Below are positions 22,953-33,323 of a stretch of DNA of 64,000 nucleotides, one piece after another. This DNA comes from Toxorhynchites rutilus septentrionalis (Eukaryota > Arthropoda > Insecta > Diptera > Culicidae): positions 38,359,378 to 38,423,377 of the forward strand of contig NC_073746.1 in assembly GCF_029784135.1 (NCBI RefSeq). Reading direction: 5' to 3'. A program made the position numbers and the translations under genes. Under the pieces are notes generated by a model. The model had not been told where the DNA came from. It did no database searches and saw only the letters and a program-made list of their open reading frames with translations. Each line of letters begins with the position of its first letter. The first letter of the stretch is position 1.

Positions 22953-23280
22953 TTATCCAGTTGGACCACCAGACAGCGGAGACAGTTGAATGATCATTGT
23001 TGAGTTATTTATAGAACAGCAGCCCGATGTGTCTTGCAGAGCAGAGCAGTTGTATGGATGAATCAATCTTATTTCGACCGTGGATCGATCTCCATCGCTG
23101 ATGATTGTTGCGTGGACGTAGCTATTCTGTAACAACACAAAGATGGTCAATGAAGGTCCTAAGTTTTGAACTCACGATCGATCGCTTACTAAGCGAACGC
23201 GCAACCAATGTGGCTACGGAGACCCCCAACAGCAGCAATGGTTGTAAAACATTGAAAATTTTGTAGAAGATACACTCCAT
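22953..23280 (-). CDS. Small two-exon gene, 92-residue putative membrane or secreted protein
   Basis: Exon 1 (23176-23280) starts at an ATG and encodes 35 residues, MECIFYKIFNVLQPLLLLGV and on through SVATLVARSLSKRSI, with a hydrophobic segment at about residues 9-27 that could be a signal anchor or signal peptide. The intron (23127-23175, 49 nt) has donor GTGAGT and acceptor TTGTTACAG and is phase 0. Exon 2 (22953-23126) adds 57 residues with HATIISDGDRSTVEIRLIHP, a cluster of Cys residues (NCSAL, SGCCS), two possible N-glycosylation sequons (NCS, NST) and the end SGGPTG. Without splicing the first exon frame stops soon after the donor. I do not recognise the family. The small intron with good signals is the main support. 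A GC-rich segment upstream (23661-24600) could be its 5' UTR. Confidence 0.6.
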
Positions 23281-23660
23281 GATTAACATATCTTGAGCAT
23301 CGATTGCACACCAGCATAAAGTTATGAAATAAATTATTTCTAGGAATTGCTAATTTATTACAGCTTCTTCTATCTTGATGACGCTAACGTTCCATGGGGG
23401 AATATGTATCGCTTGGTACATTCTTATCAGAAGTTGCTGAATAACAACTAATTATGCTGTGCAAGTTCAAGAACACGCGTGTGCCAGTACAAGTCGAAAA
23501 CCACTCATTTGTTACAGCTGGTAAAGGAAAATTCCTTTGATACGTTCCAAATTCTCATATCTATTCAACATTCTTAACTGACAACACATGTAGAGCACTA
23601 ATCACTCACTCCGAAACCACATGAAATAGAGAACAACTTATATTACATAATGATAAATAC

Positions 23661-24600
23661 CTTTTCAGTGTTTCGCCTGATTAAACATTCCACTGCGTGT
23701 CCCTGATGAACCGGAGATGTGCTCCGAAAAACCACGCGCCGTAGCTTCTTCCGTTATGTGCCTCTCCTGGCCATCATCGTTATCGCAGCATCATCAGTAT
23801 CATCAGCGTGAACGTCAGTATAAAAGTTAAAAAAGGAGAGAAAAAATGCTCCGCTTCTAACTTTCGGTGATGAAAATTCACGTCACGTGATCATTACACC
23901 CCCGCACTACATGCACCGTTCCTGAATCTGTCCCCATTGTGATTCAGAAATCAAAGCCCAGAAACACCACAGTATTACATAAACACACTTTCTTGTGACG
24001 GCAAAAAAATGAGTCAAACTTCTAAATTTGATTTGTCAACTTTGGGATCAATCCCCATAGCATTGCCATTTTGTCACGATCGAGAGCACGACGCTAAATC
24101 ACTATGCCCACAACCACCCACTGACGTCAATCAGTAGAGGTGGTGCACTTCTTCGACAAATAGGAAGCAAAAAGACGGATAGACACACCTAATGAAACCG
24201 TATCGTTATCAACGGAAAATTTTCCACCCATCACCAATTACCGAATTTTGTTGTTATCGTCGTCGGTGTTGTTGTTGTTGTTGTCGTTACTGCTAGCGCT
24301 ACCGGACCGGAACGAACAACTGTTTTCACACCCTGCGCACGGTTTTCCTACACGCAGATTACACCGCCACTACTTATACAGCTTAATCACCTCCACCGTT
24401 TGCCACTGGCACTTCACTCCCCCGCACTCACTGCTGCCGACCACGATGGTTTGACGTTTTCCGCGTCTGGTCTTATCGGATGTTTTTCATGTGAGCGAAG
24501 AACAGTAGCAGCAGCAGCACCTCTAGCTTTGGACCGGCCCTCGTTTATCTCGGTCACACTAACCGTCCGGGTTTTCTCGGTCTTCCTCACGTCCGTCCAG
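23661..24600 (-). other. Probable 5' UTR exon or promoter-proximal segment of the small gene
   Basis: This roughly 900-bp minus-strand segment is more GC-rich than its surroundings. It is rich in AACAAC and AGCAGC short repeats typical of insect 5' UTRs and contains initiator-like GGTTAGTGTG near 24560. A possible splice donor AAAAG/GTATTT lies at 23660, and a candidate acceptor TTGTTATTCAG lies at about 23440, which would join it to 23439-23281 ahead of the ATG. There is no long open frame. This is an inference from composition and signals, not a demonstrated transcript. Confidence 0.4.
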
Positions 24601-25432
24601 CGCGCGGTCTATTAGATTATTTGTTTCTGTATGGGGAAAAAAGAAAATTTATTACACAGGAGCTATGGGTATCGAGCGTATGAGAGTTTTATTACTATGA
24701 GGTTGATCGAAAAATGCATCGCTAAAGTTACTATATTAGATACCAAGAGTCGAGTGCAATATTCATAACATGTTTTTTGGGGCCAACACGGGAAAAAATG
24801 GGTGTGGTTGGAATTACGTAACACAACGGGTTTCGTTAAGCTTCACATACGGTGTGCGGATCAGAGCAAAAAAAAACAATCTTCCAGGACGCGCTGCGTC
24901 CTGGCATCGATTCTTAAGCCGATTTGTGCCCCAAGGCTTTACCTAGTCACTGAAGGCAGAAGCCCTCTTATCGAAATAGGTAGAAGAAATCAGAAAACCG
25001 AACCGTAGATTCGTAAATAAACCGATAAAATGATAGCATCAGTAAACAAAGGATTATTTTATCGCTGAAAGTCAGCGAAACGATGGGTAGCATAAATCGA
25101 ACAAAATGCCAAAAATCGTGCTTCACTATGTTTTCTCTGCAGACGGGCTCTTCTAACAAAACACGTTTTTCCTACGAACCAATCTTCATAAATGCTAGGC
25201 TTGGCAGACCTTAACTTCTTTCTTCCCAGAATGAAGTAAATTGAATGCGTAGAAATCGGGTTATGTTTTCTCGTCATTGAAATCAATTATTCAGTATCTT
25301 GCGAAAACTTATTCCCCTGATTGATACCAATTCACATTGATACAGTATTATTGCTGAACGAATGTGGTAATTGTTGGTAAAACTCTGAGAGAGAAAATAA
25401 AAGGAAATAAAAAGCCTCATTTTTATATTCCT
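24601..25432. other. Unassigned sequence
   Basis: No gene or element recognised between the GC-rich segment and the left end of the long inverted repeat. Confidence 0.45.
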
Positions 25433-25894
25433 TAAGGTGAAGGTGGAAGCTAGCCATTGTAGTAGTATAGGTAAACCCACGTGTAAAAATGGGGTAATAG
25501 TGTTTGTGAGAGAAGAGCAAAGCACATGTAAATAGATCAATTCACTTATCAGACTGTGTGGCGCTTCATTGACACGAGTCTTTGAATACATTTGAAAAAA
25601 AAATAACAATTCAATACAGAAGTTAGATGTATGAACAAAATGTTCCGATGAACAATTGCAAACATAAATATATATAGAAGGTGAATTTGCATATGGAGTA
25701 AAATTCTGATTATACGCGAGCGTAACATGAGCAAATTTATAACACATGCGAATTGGGGCTCTTTTGATATTAACAAGTTCTTCCGCATAGTAACTCGATA
25801 CTGATAATTCCTTAATATTTTCCTCCGTTGGTCGTATTGTTTTCACATATTCACGTTGGAGAGCCTTAACCCTTCTCTTCGTTGGCCGAGACAT
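25283..25894 (-). pseudogene. Coding-like frame in the left arm (unknown family)
   Basis: From the ATG at 25892-25894 the minus-strand frame is open for 203 codons. The first 35 or so residues are basic and Lys/Arg-rich (SRPTKRRVKALQREYVK then PTEENIKELS) and are preserved in the right-arm copy starting at 27997, where a TGA stops the frame after 34 codons. Codons around MCYKFAHVTLAYNQNF also recur there in another frame. The last third runs beyond the arm end into unrelated sequence, so the frame as a whole is not one protein. It may be the fossil N-terminus of an element protein. I do not recognise it. Confidence 0.35.
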
Positions 25895-26321
25895 TTTGAT
25901 TGAATGTAATACTTTTCCGTTTACTATTTTTGGAAGCATAGGCAGCCGTTGCAGTGTTCCGAGCTCTGCAATACAATTTTCTCAACCAATGTTCAAGTTG
26001 CCAAAATTTACATTATAGACCCATTAAACGTAAAAATAATAATTGTATTGATATCAACACAATTATATTTAATTGATTTCCAGGACATGAAACGCTATGA
26101 CTCAGGTATAACATTTTATTGAGTGGTTTTTATGTGGTTTTCAAATGATGTTGCCTGGCATCAGTGTCGAAAAAATAATGATGTTTTCACCAATACAAAC
26201 AAAACAATTGCGGAAAATTGACAAATAAAAAGTTAACTTTCAGAACACTAGCTCGAGTTTTACGACGTTTTCCACTATACATTGCGACGGCAGATGAAAA
26301 TTTTATATTTGGTGAGTAATC

Positions 26322-26468
26322 GATTAGATTTTGATTACTATTACTTGGTGGGAAGTGTGTGCGAACGATCATTTTCTTCACACTGTTTCGCAAATTTTGC
26401 GGAACAGTGTGAAGAAAATGATCGTTTTCACACACTTCCCGTCAAGTAATATCAATCAAAATCTAATC
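26322..26468. repeat. 147-bp near-perfect hairpin
   Basis: Bases 26322-26394 pair with 26395-26468 with about seven mismatches. Arms begin GATTAGATTTTGATT and contain GGGAAGTGTGTG and AACGATCATTTTCTTCACAC, closing on TTTCGCAAATTTTGCGGAA. There is no spacer loop. It could be a small MITE or foldback, and if transcribed would form a long double-stranded RNA hairpin. It abuts the start of the 26474-27589 repeat. Confidence 0.8.
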
Positions 26469-26473
26469 TATTA

Positions 26474-27589
26474 TAGGAGAAGTGGGTAATACGCTCCCCC
26501 TAAGCGAGAATGGATTTATCTTGACCGTGCTCTTAAAATTTAAGGTAACAACTACGTCAGTACTTAGATTAGTTAACCCTCAGTCATCTGTAAGCGTTCT
26601 GTATTTTAGATACTGAATAACAAAAGTGCTACGAATTTTATTTTGTAAGGCGCCCAAATTCTAAATTTCCAATCATACGATGCTAAATGGCCCAGCAGAA
26701 GTATAATATGCCCATGAGTTGTTTCTCTCAGAGACTATAAAGCTCAGAGAAACAGCTTATATGAATGAGAGATTCCATCAATCTATTCCCTTCATGCCCA
26801 CCAGCGAAGAGAAGAAACCGTTTCTCCGGTGAGCGTGTTCTCCCAGTATTCGTGCGTTAATTCTCCAGTCCGCGCTCTTGTTTTCCTGCATTCTCTGAGC
26901 ACATAATATAGTTGCCAGATGTGAAGACATGTTTTCGTTTTGAAGACATTTAATTTTGTAAAGACAATTAATGTTTGTGAAAACATACTGGGGTCATTTC
27001 CAAGTATGGAAAAACAATTGTTTGTGTGATTTATCGAACATCATGTTCGAAATATAGTGATGGTTTGCTCATTTTTGTTCATTATGATTACATTGGAAGA
27101 CATTTATTCGTGCCATGCAGAGATATTTGAAAAAATCATCTGGCATCCCTCACATACAAGCTATTTCTCTCGTGAGAATGCTTACGGCCGAAAGCGAGCA
27201 AATTGCCCCGATCAAGGGTATGCCATACTGCCCGATGGTAAGCTGATGCGGAAAATGTCAAATTGAGAAGGAAATGAATCCTTTCTTACCACTTTCTTCA
27301 TCTGAGATATTCACTGGAAACTCGACTCAATAAATATGACCCACAGTTATCGCCTCTGAATCGGTTTCAAGCAACAAAAACCTTATAGAAATGGTGCAGA
27401 AAATTACATCGAAAATCGCTTCCAAAGAAAATATTTTTTCTTATTTTTTTAAAGCATGTTACAAATGTAAAACTTACATGGTAGGATTCTATCATTGACT
27501 AGCACAATTGCCTATATCCATTGCATTTATATTCTTGCTGGTTTACGAGAAAATCAGGCGGGTCAAATTGCCCGGCCGGCGCGTTTTAG
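26474..27589 (+). repeat. Family R1 non-autonomous repeat, complete copy
   Basis: Begins TATAGGAGAAGTGGGTAATA and ends GGCCGGCGCGTTTTAG. It aligns along its length with 13871-15405. It has no transposase and no long frame. The two ends are only loosely inverted (ACGC near the start, GCGC near the end). It sits in the loop of the long inverted repeat, exactly up to the start of its right arm. Confidence 0.7.
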
Positions 27590-28197
27590 AAATTTTCATC
27601 TACCGTCGCAATGTATAGTAGAAAACGTTGGAAAACTTGAGCTAGTGCTCTGAAGGTTAAATCTTCAGTTTTGAAATTTCCGCAATGGTTTTGTTTGTAT
27701 TGGTAAACCATCGTTATTTTCTCGACACTGATGCCAGACAACATCATCGAAACAGCTATAAAAACCACTCAATAAAATGTTATTCCTGAGTCATAGCGTT
27801 TCATGTCACGAAAATCTATAAAATAAAATTGTGTTGATATCAATACAATTATTATTGTTGCGTTTAATGGGTCTATAATGTAAATTTGAGCAACTTTAAC
27901 ATTGGTTAAGAAAATTGTATTGCAGAGCTCGGAACTCTGCCACGGCTGCCTCTGCTGCCAACAATAGTGAACGGAAAAGTATTACATTCAATCAAAATGC
28001 CTCGGCCAACGAAGAGAAGGGTCAAAGTTCTCCAACGTGGATATGTGAAAAAAATACGACCAACGAAGGAAAATATTAAGGAATTATCAACATCGAACTG
28101 TTGATACCAAAAGAGCCACAATTCGCATGTGTTATAAATTTGCTCATGTTACGCTCGCGTATGATCAGAATTTTACTTCATATGCAAATACACCTTC

Positions 28198-29312
28198 AAG
28201 GGGAGATGGTGGTGAGACGGACATGTTAAAGAAAACTTCAATTATATCTTTGGAAACAAATGTTTTCAAAAATTTAAAAGCTGTTTCTTACAGTTCAATA
28301 TATTGGTTTTCGGAATAACTGGCCAAATGTTTTATGAACATGTGTTTTTCCATGTTTTTTTACTGAAATTAAAACAAGCCGAAAAGTACAACATTTTTAT
28401 AGGTGCGGGTATAATGGACATGTAGTGTGGGGGGGGGGGGGATATGGACAGGTTCATAATACATGAAGCGTAGAGGTTTATCGCTCGCGAGAGGAATAAT
28501 TTCACTCTCTCCCAGTGTTTGTGCGTCCAATAACTGAAATAGAACTAAAAGAGAAAGCAATATAAAAAAGAGTTTAATCCCTTCTTCCTTTCACTTTCCA
28601 TCATGCATTGGATGTGATTATGGATATGACTGACCATTTCAACCCCCCCAGTGCAATTTTTTCAATAATTTAAATTTACCACTTACGAATGAATTATGTG
28701 CTCCCGTGGCCGAGTGGTTAGCGTCAAACATAACATGCCGGGGGTTCGGGTTCGATTCCCGTTCTGGTCGGGGAAATTTTTCGTCAAAGAAATTTCCTCT
28801 GACTTGCACTGTGGTCACGCGTATTCTAGAGCTTGCCACTCAGAATGCATTCAAGGCGTGTTATTTGGCATAGAAATCTCAACTAAGTTCTAATGAAAAT
28901 GACGCAAGTAATACTACGTTGAGACGGCGGAGTTCCTCTAAGAACGTTAGTGCCATATAAGAAGAAGACTTACGAATGAATTTACTTTTCCGTACATAGC
29001 TCTGTATTTCTCTGTCAACTCACAAATCGAAATATAACCATCAGCGAATTCAATTTCGCAATTGAACCACTCAAAATGCTTAATATCGATGCCGCAAAAG
29101 TTACATCCACACGCGGAATCATGTTCGATTTTCGGTTTTTGTTTCTCTATTCCACTTTTGATCAGTATTCATTGTCATAGGATGGTTTAAATATTATACA
29201 ATAGCATATAGAAGGGTTTCCCATCAACAGAAATTTGAAATTCATAATGCAACTATACAAATCAACCACCTATCCATCATACCCCCACTGCCCGTCTTAC
29301 CCGCGGCTCCCC
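28198..29312. mobile_element. AGGGGA-ended non-autonomous element
   Basis: Starts AGGGGAGATGGTGGTGAGAC and ends with the imperfect complement GTCTTACCCGCGGCTCCCCT. It interrupts the right arm of the long inverted repeat. The unfilled site is preserved in the left arm at about 25672-25684, so insertion at a TA-rich spot can be read directly. It contains a guanine run at about 28427-28441 and hosts a tRNA-derived SINE. No protein is encoded. Its ends resemble those of 38831-39980. Confidence 0.75.
28696..28967 (+). mobile_element. tRNA-derived SINE
   Basis: Flanked by the 15-bp target duplication ACTTACGAATGAATT (28681-28695 and 28968-28982). The 5' end has a tRNA-like head with an A box (TGGCCGAGTGGTTAGCG) and a B box (GGGTTCGATTCCCG), which form an internal RNA polymerase III promoter. 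The unrelated body ends in AAGAAGAAG. It resembles mosquito Feilai-type SINEs in design, but the family name is not verified. It depends on a LINE for mobility. Confidence 0.9.
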
Positions 29313-30279
29313 TATATATATTTATATTTGCAATTGTTCATCGGAACACATCGTTCACACAATTTACTTCAGTATTGAATTGTTTTTTTTTCGAATGTAT
29401 TCTAAGACTCGTGTCAATGGAGCGCCACACAGTCTGATAAGTGAATTGTTCTGTTTACGTACAAAAATCAAAACAAACTGTGTGATTTGCTCTTCTCTCA
29501 CAAACACTAGTACCCCATGAAAACACGTGCTTTTACCTATACTACTACAATGGCTTCCTCCCACCTTCACCTTAAGTTGTTTCACTAACCCACTTCGATA
29601 AACAAAAGATAAATTGAGATTCTGGATATACAGTGACTCAAATCCGTAATCGTACTCTATCATGCAGATCTCTTTTCCCTTTTTTTGAAAGTCGAAAACA
29701 AGCTTTCGGAACATTCAATTTAGATAAAATTATAGTGTCATATGAGAGTTAAAAGGTATGCTATCTGTTTTCAGAATAATGGTTTTTATTTCTCCAAAAA
29801 TGGCGAATGTATGTGCTAATGTATGAAAATTGACCAAACTCATAATCGTACGCTGGTTGAAATCTCTACTCGATTTCGAAGTTGGTCAATTTCCTTATTT
29901 CATCATTATTATGGTATCCCTTGTTCATTGCAAGTATCTTTAGCTGTCTTTAGCTTTATCTACGAGTTGTTTGGTGTATTCAGAAGGTATATTTATCAAT
30001 ATTTTCATTAAGTGGTTTTTTAAATCGTTATTTTTAGGAATTTAATGTTTTCTAAATTTCCTACACAAATAACTTCCTTAGTTTTTTACTGGGACTGTTG
30101 TCGGAAGATTGTGGAGGAATATTAATAACTTTTGAGTAATTGTAATGTAACCATGTGCGAACTTCATATGTCTTGAGCTCTGGGTCATTGTCTTGGCAAA
30201 ACTTGAATACTCAATCCTATCCCATTGTCTCCACTTTGCTTCATATTTTCCTTCAGGATGATCGAGTAAACATTCTGAC

Positions 30280-31313
30280 TAGGATTGGGCGATCTTTAGA
30301 AAAAGATCGATCTTTGCTGAATCGATCTTTGAAAAATCGAATGCCAATGTGAATATTTACTTGTTTTATATAAGTATTGTCTTTTTCTAATACATGAAAT
30401 AAACATTTCACATTTCCATTCAAACATCAAAGGCATTTCAGTTTGATTCTCAGAATGTAAGTCACAAAAAACTTGAAAGCCTAGAAAAATGTATTTTCCA
30501 CAAGATTCATCTTGAACCGTTAAGGAATTATTTAATCAAATAAATTATATGAAATTATCATCAGAGTTCAGCAACTGATGTTCATCCAGAACTCTGCTGA
30601 CAATAATCCCGTTGAATTCAATCGTATCATACGCCTGGCATTTAGTTGAAATCTTGCTAGTAATCTCTGTTCTAGAGAAGAACGCTTCAGCTGGACCTGA
30701 TGTCACCATCCCATCTCATCACAATTTTCACTGTCAGTCTTGTGAATGTGATGCTGTAAATATAACTTGTGGCCACTTGTTTTGTAATGACCAAACTTAC
30801 ATAACTGTTTCTCCTGAATTTACGACCACTAATTTGACAACCTTGCAAAGGATTCAATGTTTATGAAATTTGTGGATTTTTGTGAGAGTAAATTTGTTTT
30901 TGTTCACAAAAAAAAAACAAATTTACAAAAAAAAAATCTACGGTCAAAAAGATTGGAAAAATAGCAAAGAAAAGATCGATTTTCTCAATTTTATTTGGAG
31001 TAGGAAGAATCAATCCGTAATCAATCGTAAATCGGAGAGAAAAAGACAGATTTTCTAAATATCGATCTTGGATAGCTCAATCCTATTCATTATCACTAAT
31101 TTGACATCCCCGAATGCTATCCAAATGTTGACATTATGTTCATAAAATTTGTCAGGTGGTGAGATTAAAATCGATGTACATTGAAAAAAACTCTAAGATC
31201 GAAAAGATCGATCTTTACGATTTTTTCGGGTACAAAGAATCGATCCAAAAAATCGGAAATCGAAATGGAAAAGATCGATCTTCTGAAAATCGATCCAAGA
31301 TCGCCCAATCCTA
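30280..31313. mobile_element. Non-autonomous hAT element
   Basis: Ends are TAGGATTGGGCGATCTT and its complement AGATCGCCCAATCCTA, flanked by an 8-bp duplication ATTCTGAC (30272-30279 and 31314-31321). An 8-bp duplication with short inverted ends is the hAT signature. Inside, GATCGATCTT-type motifs recur in subterminal regions, as expected for transposase binding sites. No transposase frame remains; an open frame at 30612-30866 shows no hAT domain. Confidence 0.88.
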
Positions 31314-31499
31314 ATTCTGACCCAATGAAAACCAAATTCCTCAACACGCACACTCATATGATCCCTCCACCACCACCATGTTTGAACATTGCTTTTAGAT
31401 TTTTTTTACGTTTATACGAAACTCCATACGAAACGATAACCATAGGAGTCAAAAATATCAAATTAGGACCCATCTATGGAAATAACATCTTATCAGTAA

Positions 31500-31960
31500 T
31501 ACATTGATGTGTTTCATGCTGTTTGGAATAATCAAATTGAAGTTACTGATATTTTTTTACTAAGAAACGGTTTGTCACTCTGTGCTCGGGCATTCAAGCT
31601 GCGCTTCCTAGACACATTACAATCTTTTTGTTTGCTCAATTTGGTTTTTATCGATGGTGTAATGGATCAGAATGTTTACTTGAACATCCTAAAGGTGTAG
31701 GATGTAGCAAAGTGTGAAGAAAATGAGATGGAATCGAGGATTCAAGTTTTGCCAAGACAATGACCCAGAGCTCAAGACATATGAAGTTCGCACATGGTTA
31801 CATTACAATTACTCAAAAGTGATTGATATTTCTCCACAATCTTCCGACATCAATCCCTGTAAAAAACTTAGGAGGTTATCTGTGTAGGAAATTTAGAAAC
31901 CATTAAATTTCTAAAAACAACGATTTTAAAAACCACTTAATGAAAAAATTGATAAATATA
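31500..31960 (+). pseudogene. Tc1-like transposase C-terminal fragment
   Basis: Plus-strand frames contain LVFIDGVMDQNVYLNILK followed, after a frameshift, by FCQDNDPELKTYEVRTWLHY and ISPQSSDINP. These correspond to the Tc1 family strand near the second catalytic Asp (QDNDP) and the segment before the final Glu (usually DLNPIENLW). Here the Glu region reads DINPCKKL, so the catalytic Glu is lost. The same segment is present on the minus strand in the left arm at about 30200-30060. The copy is inactive. Confidence 0.8.
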
Positions 31961-32331
31961 CCTTCTGAATACACCAAACAACTCGTAGATAAAACTAAAG
32001 ACAGCTAAAGATACTTGCAATGAACAAGGGATACCATAATAATGATGGAACTAGGAAATTGACCAACGCCTTCGAAATCGAGTCGAGATTTCAACCAGCG
32101 TACGATTATGAGTTTGAGTCATTTTTCGTACATTACACACACATTCGCCATTTTCAGAAAAATAAAAACCATTATTCTGGAAACAGATAGCAAACCTTTC
32201 AACTCTCATATGAAACTGTGATTTTATCTAAATAGACGGTTCCGAAAGCTTGTTTTCGATTTTCAAAAGAAGGGAAAAGAGATCTGCATGATGGAGTACG
32301 ATTATGAATTTGAGTGACTATAGATGGTTTA

Positions 32332-32820
32332 TAGGCAAACCTGTTTTTGTGCGGGGGAAAGGAACCACACACAAAAACCGTACTAAACTCAACCAGCAGC
32401 TTTAAAAAATAGTGTTCGCTACAAAAAATAGTGTTCGCTCAGTTTTTATGCGGTGGATAGGAACCGTATAACAAAAATCCTTAAGAAAATAACCTAAATC
32501 CTAATGATTCTATTGGTGCTCAACATTCGATTTCCTTTATTCTGCTCACTTGCGCTGCTCACTTGCGCTGATCATATAATCAACTCTTTGCTCCTTTCAA
32601 TATGCTCCTACTGAAACCTTAAAACAAACAAAAAAACATGAGAATGGGTTTTAGCTAACACAGTCCATATGTAGAGCGATTCAATACATATCAAAGATAG
32701 AAAAAAAATGACCGATGATTGAATATTTATCAAATACCGCACAAAACAAATCGCAAGAGATTTTTGATGCATTTTCATCAAAAATTCGCATAAAAAACCG
32801 CACAAAAACAGGTTTTACTG
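32332..32820. mobile_element. MITE with CAGTAAAACCTG-type ends
   Basis: The right end reads GCACAAAAACAGGTTTTACTG followed by TA (32821-32822). The left end is the diverged inverted counterpart AGGCAAACCTGTTTTTGTGC preceded by TA. Subterminal TTTATGCGG and CGCATAAAA repeat the inverted symmetry. It is about 490 bp with no coding capacity, consistent with a Tc1/mariner-type MITE. Confidence 0.7.
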
Positions 32821-32822
32821 TA

Positions 32823-33323
32823 TTTAATAATTGATGAAATATGAATACTGGCGATTATCCTCTCGTAGTATATTGGCAGCACTGCATTATTAAGCCATCA
32901 TCTAGTTTAACAAAGAAGGCGATCTATACAAATTAGCGATTACGGATGTACATTTGTCAATGTTCGATTTTTGAATGCAAGGTACGTTTATGAGAAGGTA
33001 TCCTGGACTCGAAGTGTGTCCGACACGATTTACTTATACACTCTCAACTATGACATCTTAGCTTTGACGGAAAGCAGCGATCGCAAAGCAATTCATAACA
33101 AGTGTTTTTTTTTTGTTGCGAATATTACGTGTTTTGCTACATTTTACTTGAAAATATGTCAATAATACGTGAGATAGAGGAGTTAGTGAACCATTAAATT
33201 TAAAATAACGGAACTAGTACCCAGGATGTGTTGTTTCTGTGTTGCTTTTTGAAGTGGTCTTTTTACGGCGGCCCGACTGCGAAGGAATATATTTATAAAA
33301 TATTTCTATTTTCAGATAACTCT
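32823..33323. other. Unassigned spacer upstream of the THAP pseudogene
   Basis: No gene is seen. Near 33290-33316 a TTTCTATTTTCAG sequence resembles a splice acceptor just before the THAP start codon. Confidence 0.4.

Larger units (their letters stand above)
25433..29577. mobile_element. Long-terminal-inverted-repeat element with later insertions
   Basis: The left arm (25433-26303) and right arm (27590-28197 continued at 29313-29577) are reverse complements over more than 800 bp. Outer ends read TTAAGGTGAAGGTGG on each side. The right arm is split by a 1.1-kb element at 28198-29312, and the loop holds a hairpin and a 1.1-kb repeat. Arms of this length suggest a foldback or a DNA transposon with very long inverted ends. 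I cannot name the superfamily, and no target duplication is obvious. Confidence 0.75.
29631..32320. mobile_element. Palindromic Tc1-like composite containing a hAT insertion
   Basis: Outer arms 29631-30207 and 31741-32320 are reverse complements over about 580 bp, starting CAGTGACTCAAAT on the left. Both carry the same 3' part of a Tc1-like transposase gene, so the 3' half of a Tc1 element has been duplicated in inverted orientation. The right copy extends inward to about 31500 with more transposase. The middle contains a hAT element with its own duplication. Confidence 0.8.

Noticed and set aside
28712..28770. Possible functional tRNA gene
   Set aside because: A and B boxes are present, but the sequence does not fold into a full cloverleaf by eye, continues into a SINE body and is bounded by a 15-bp target duplication.
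30612..30866. Cys-rich 84-codon frame inside the hAT element
   Set aside because: The Cys/His spacing does not match a BED or THAP finger and the frame overlaps subterminal repeats; probably chance.
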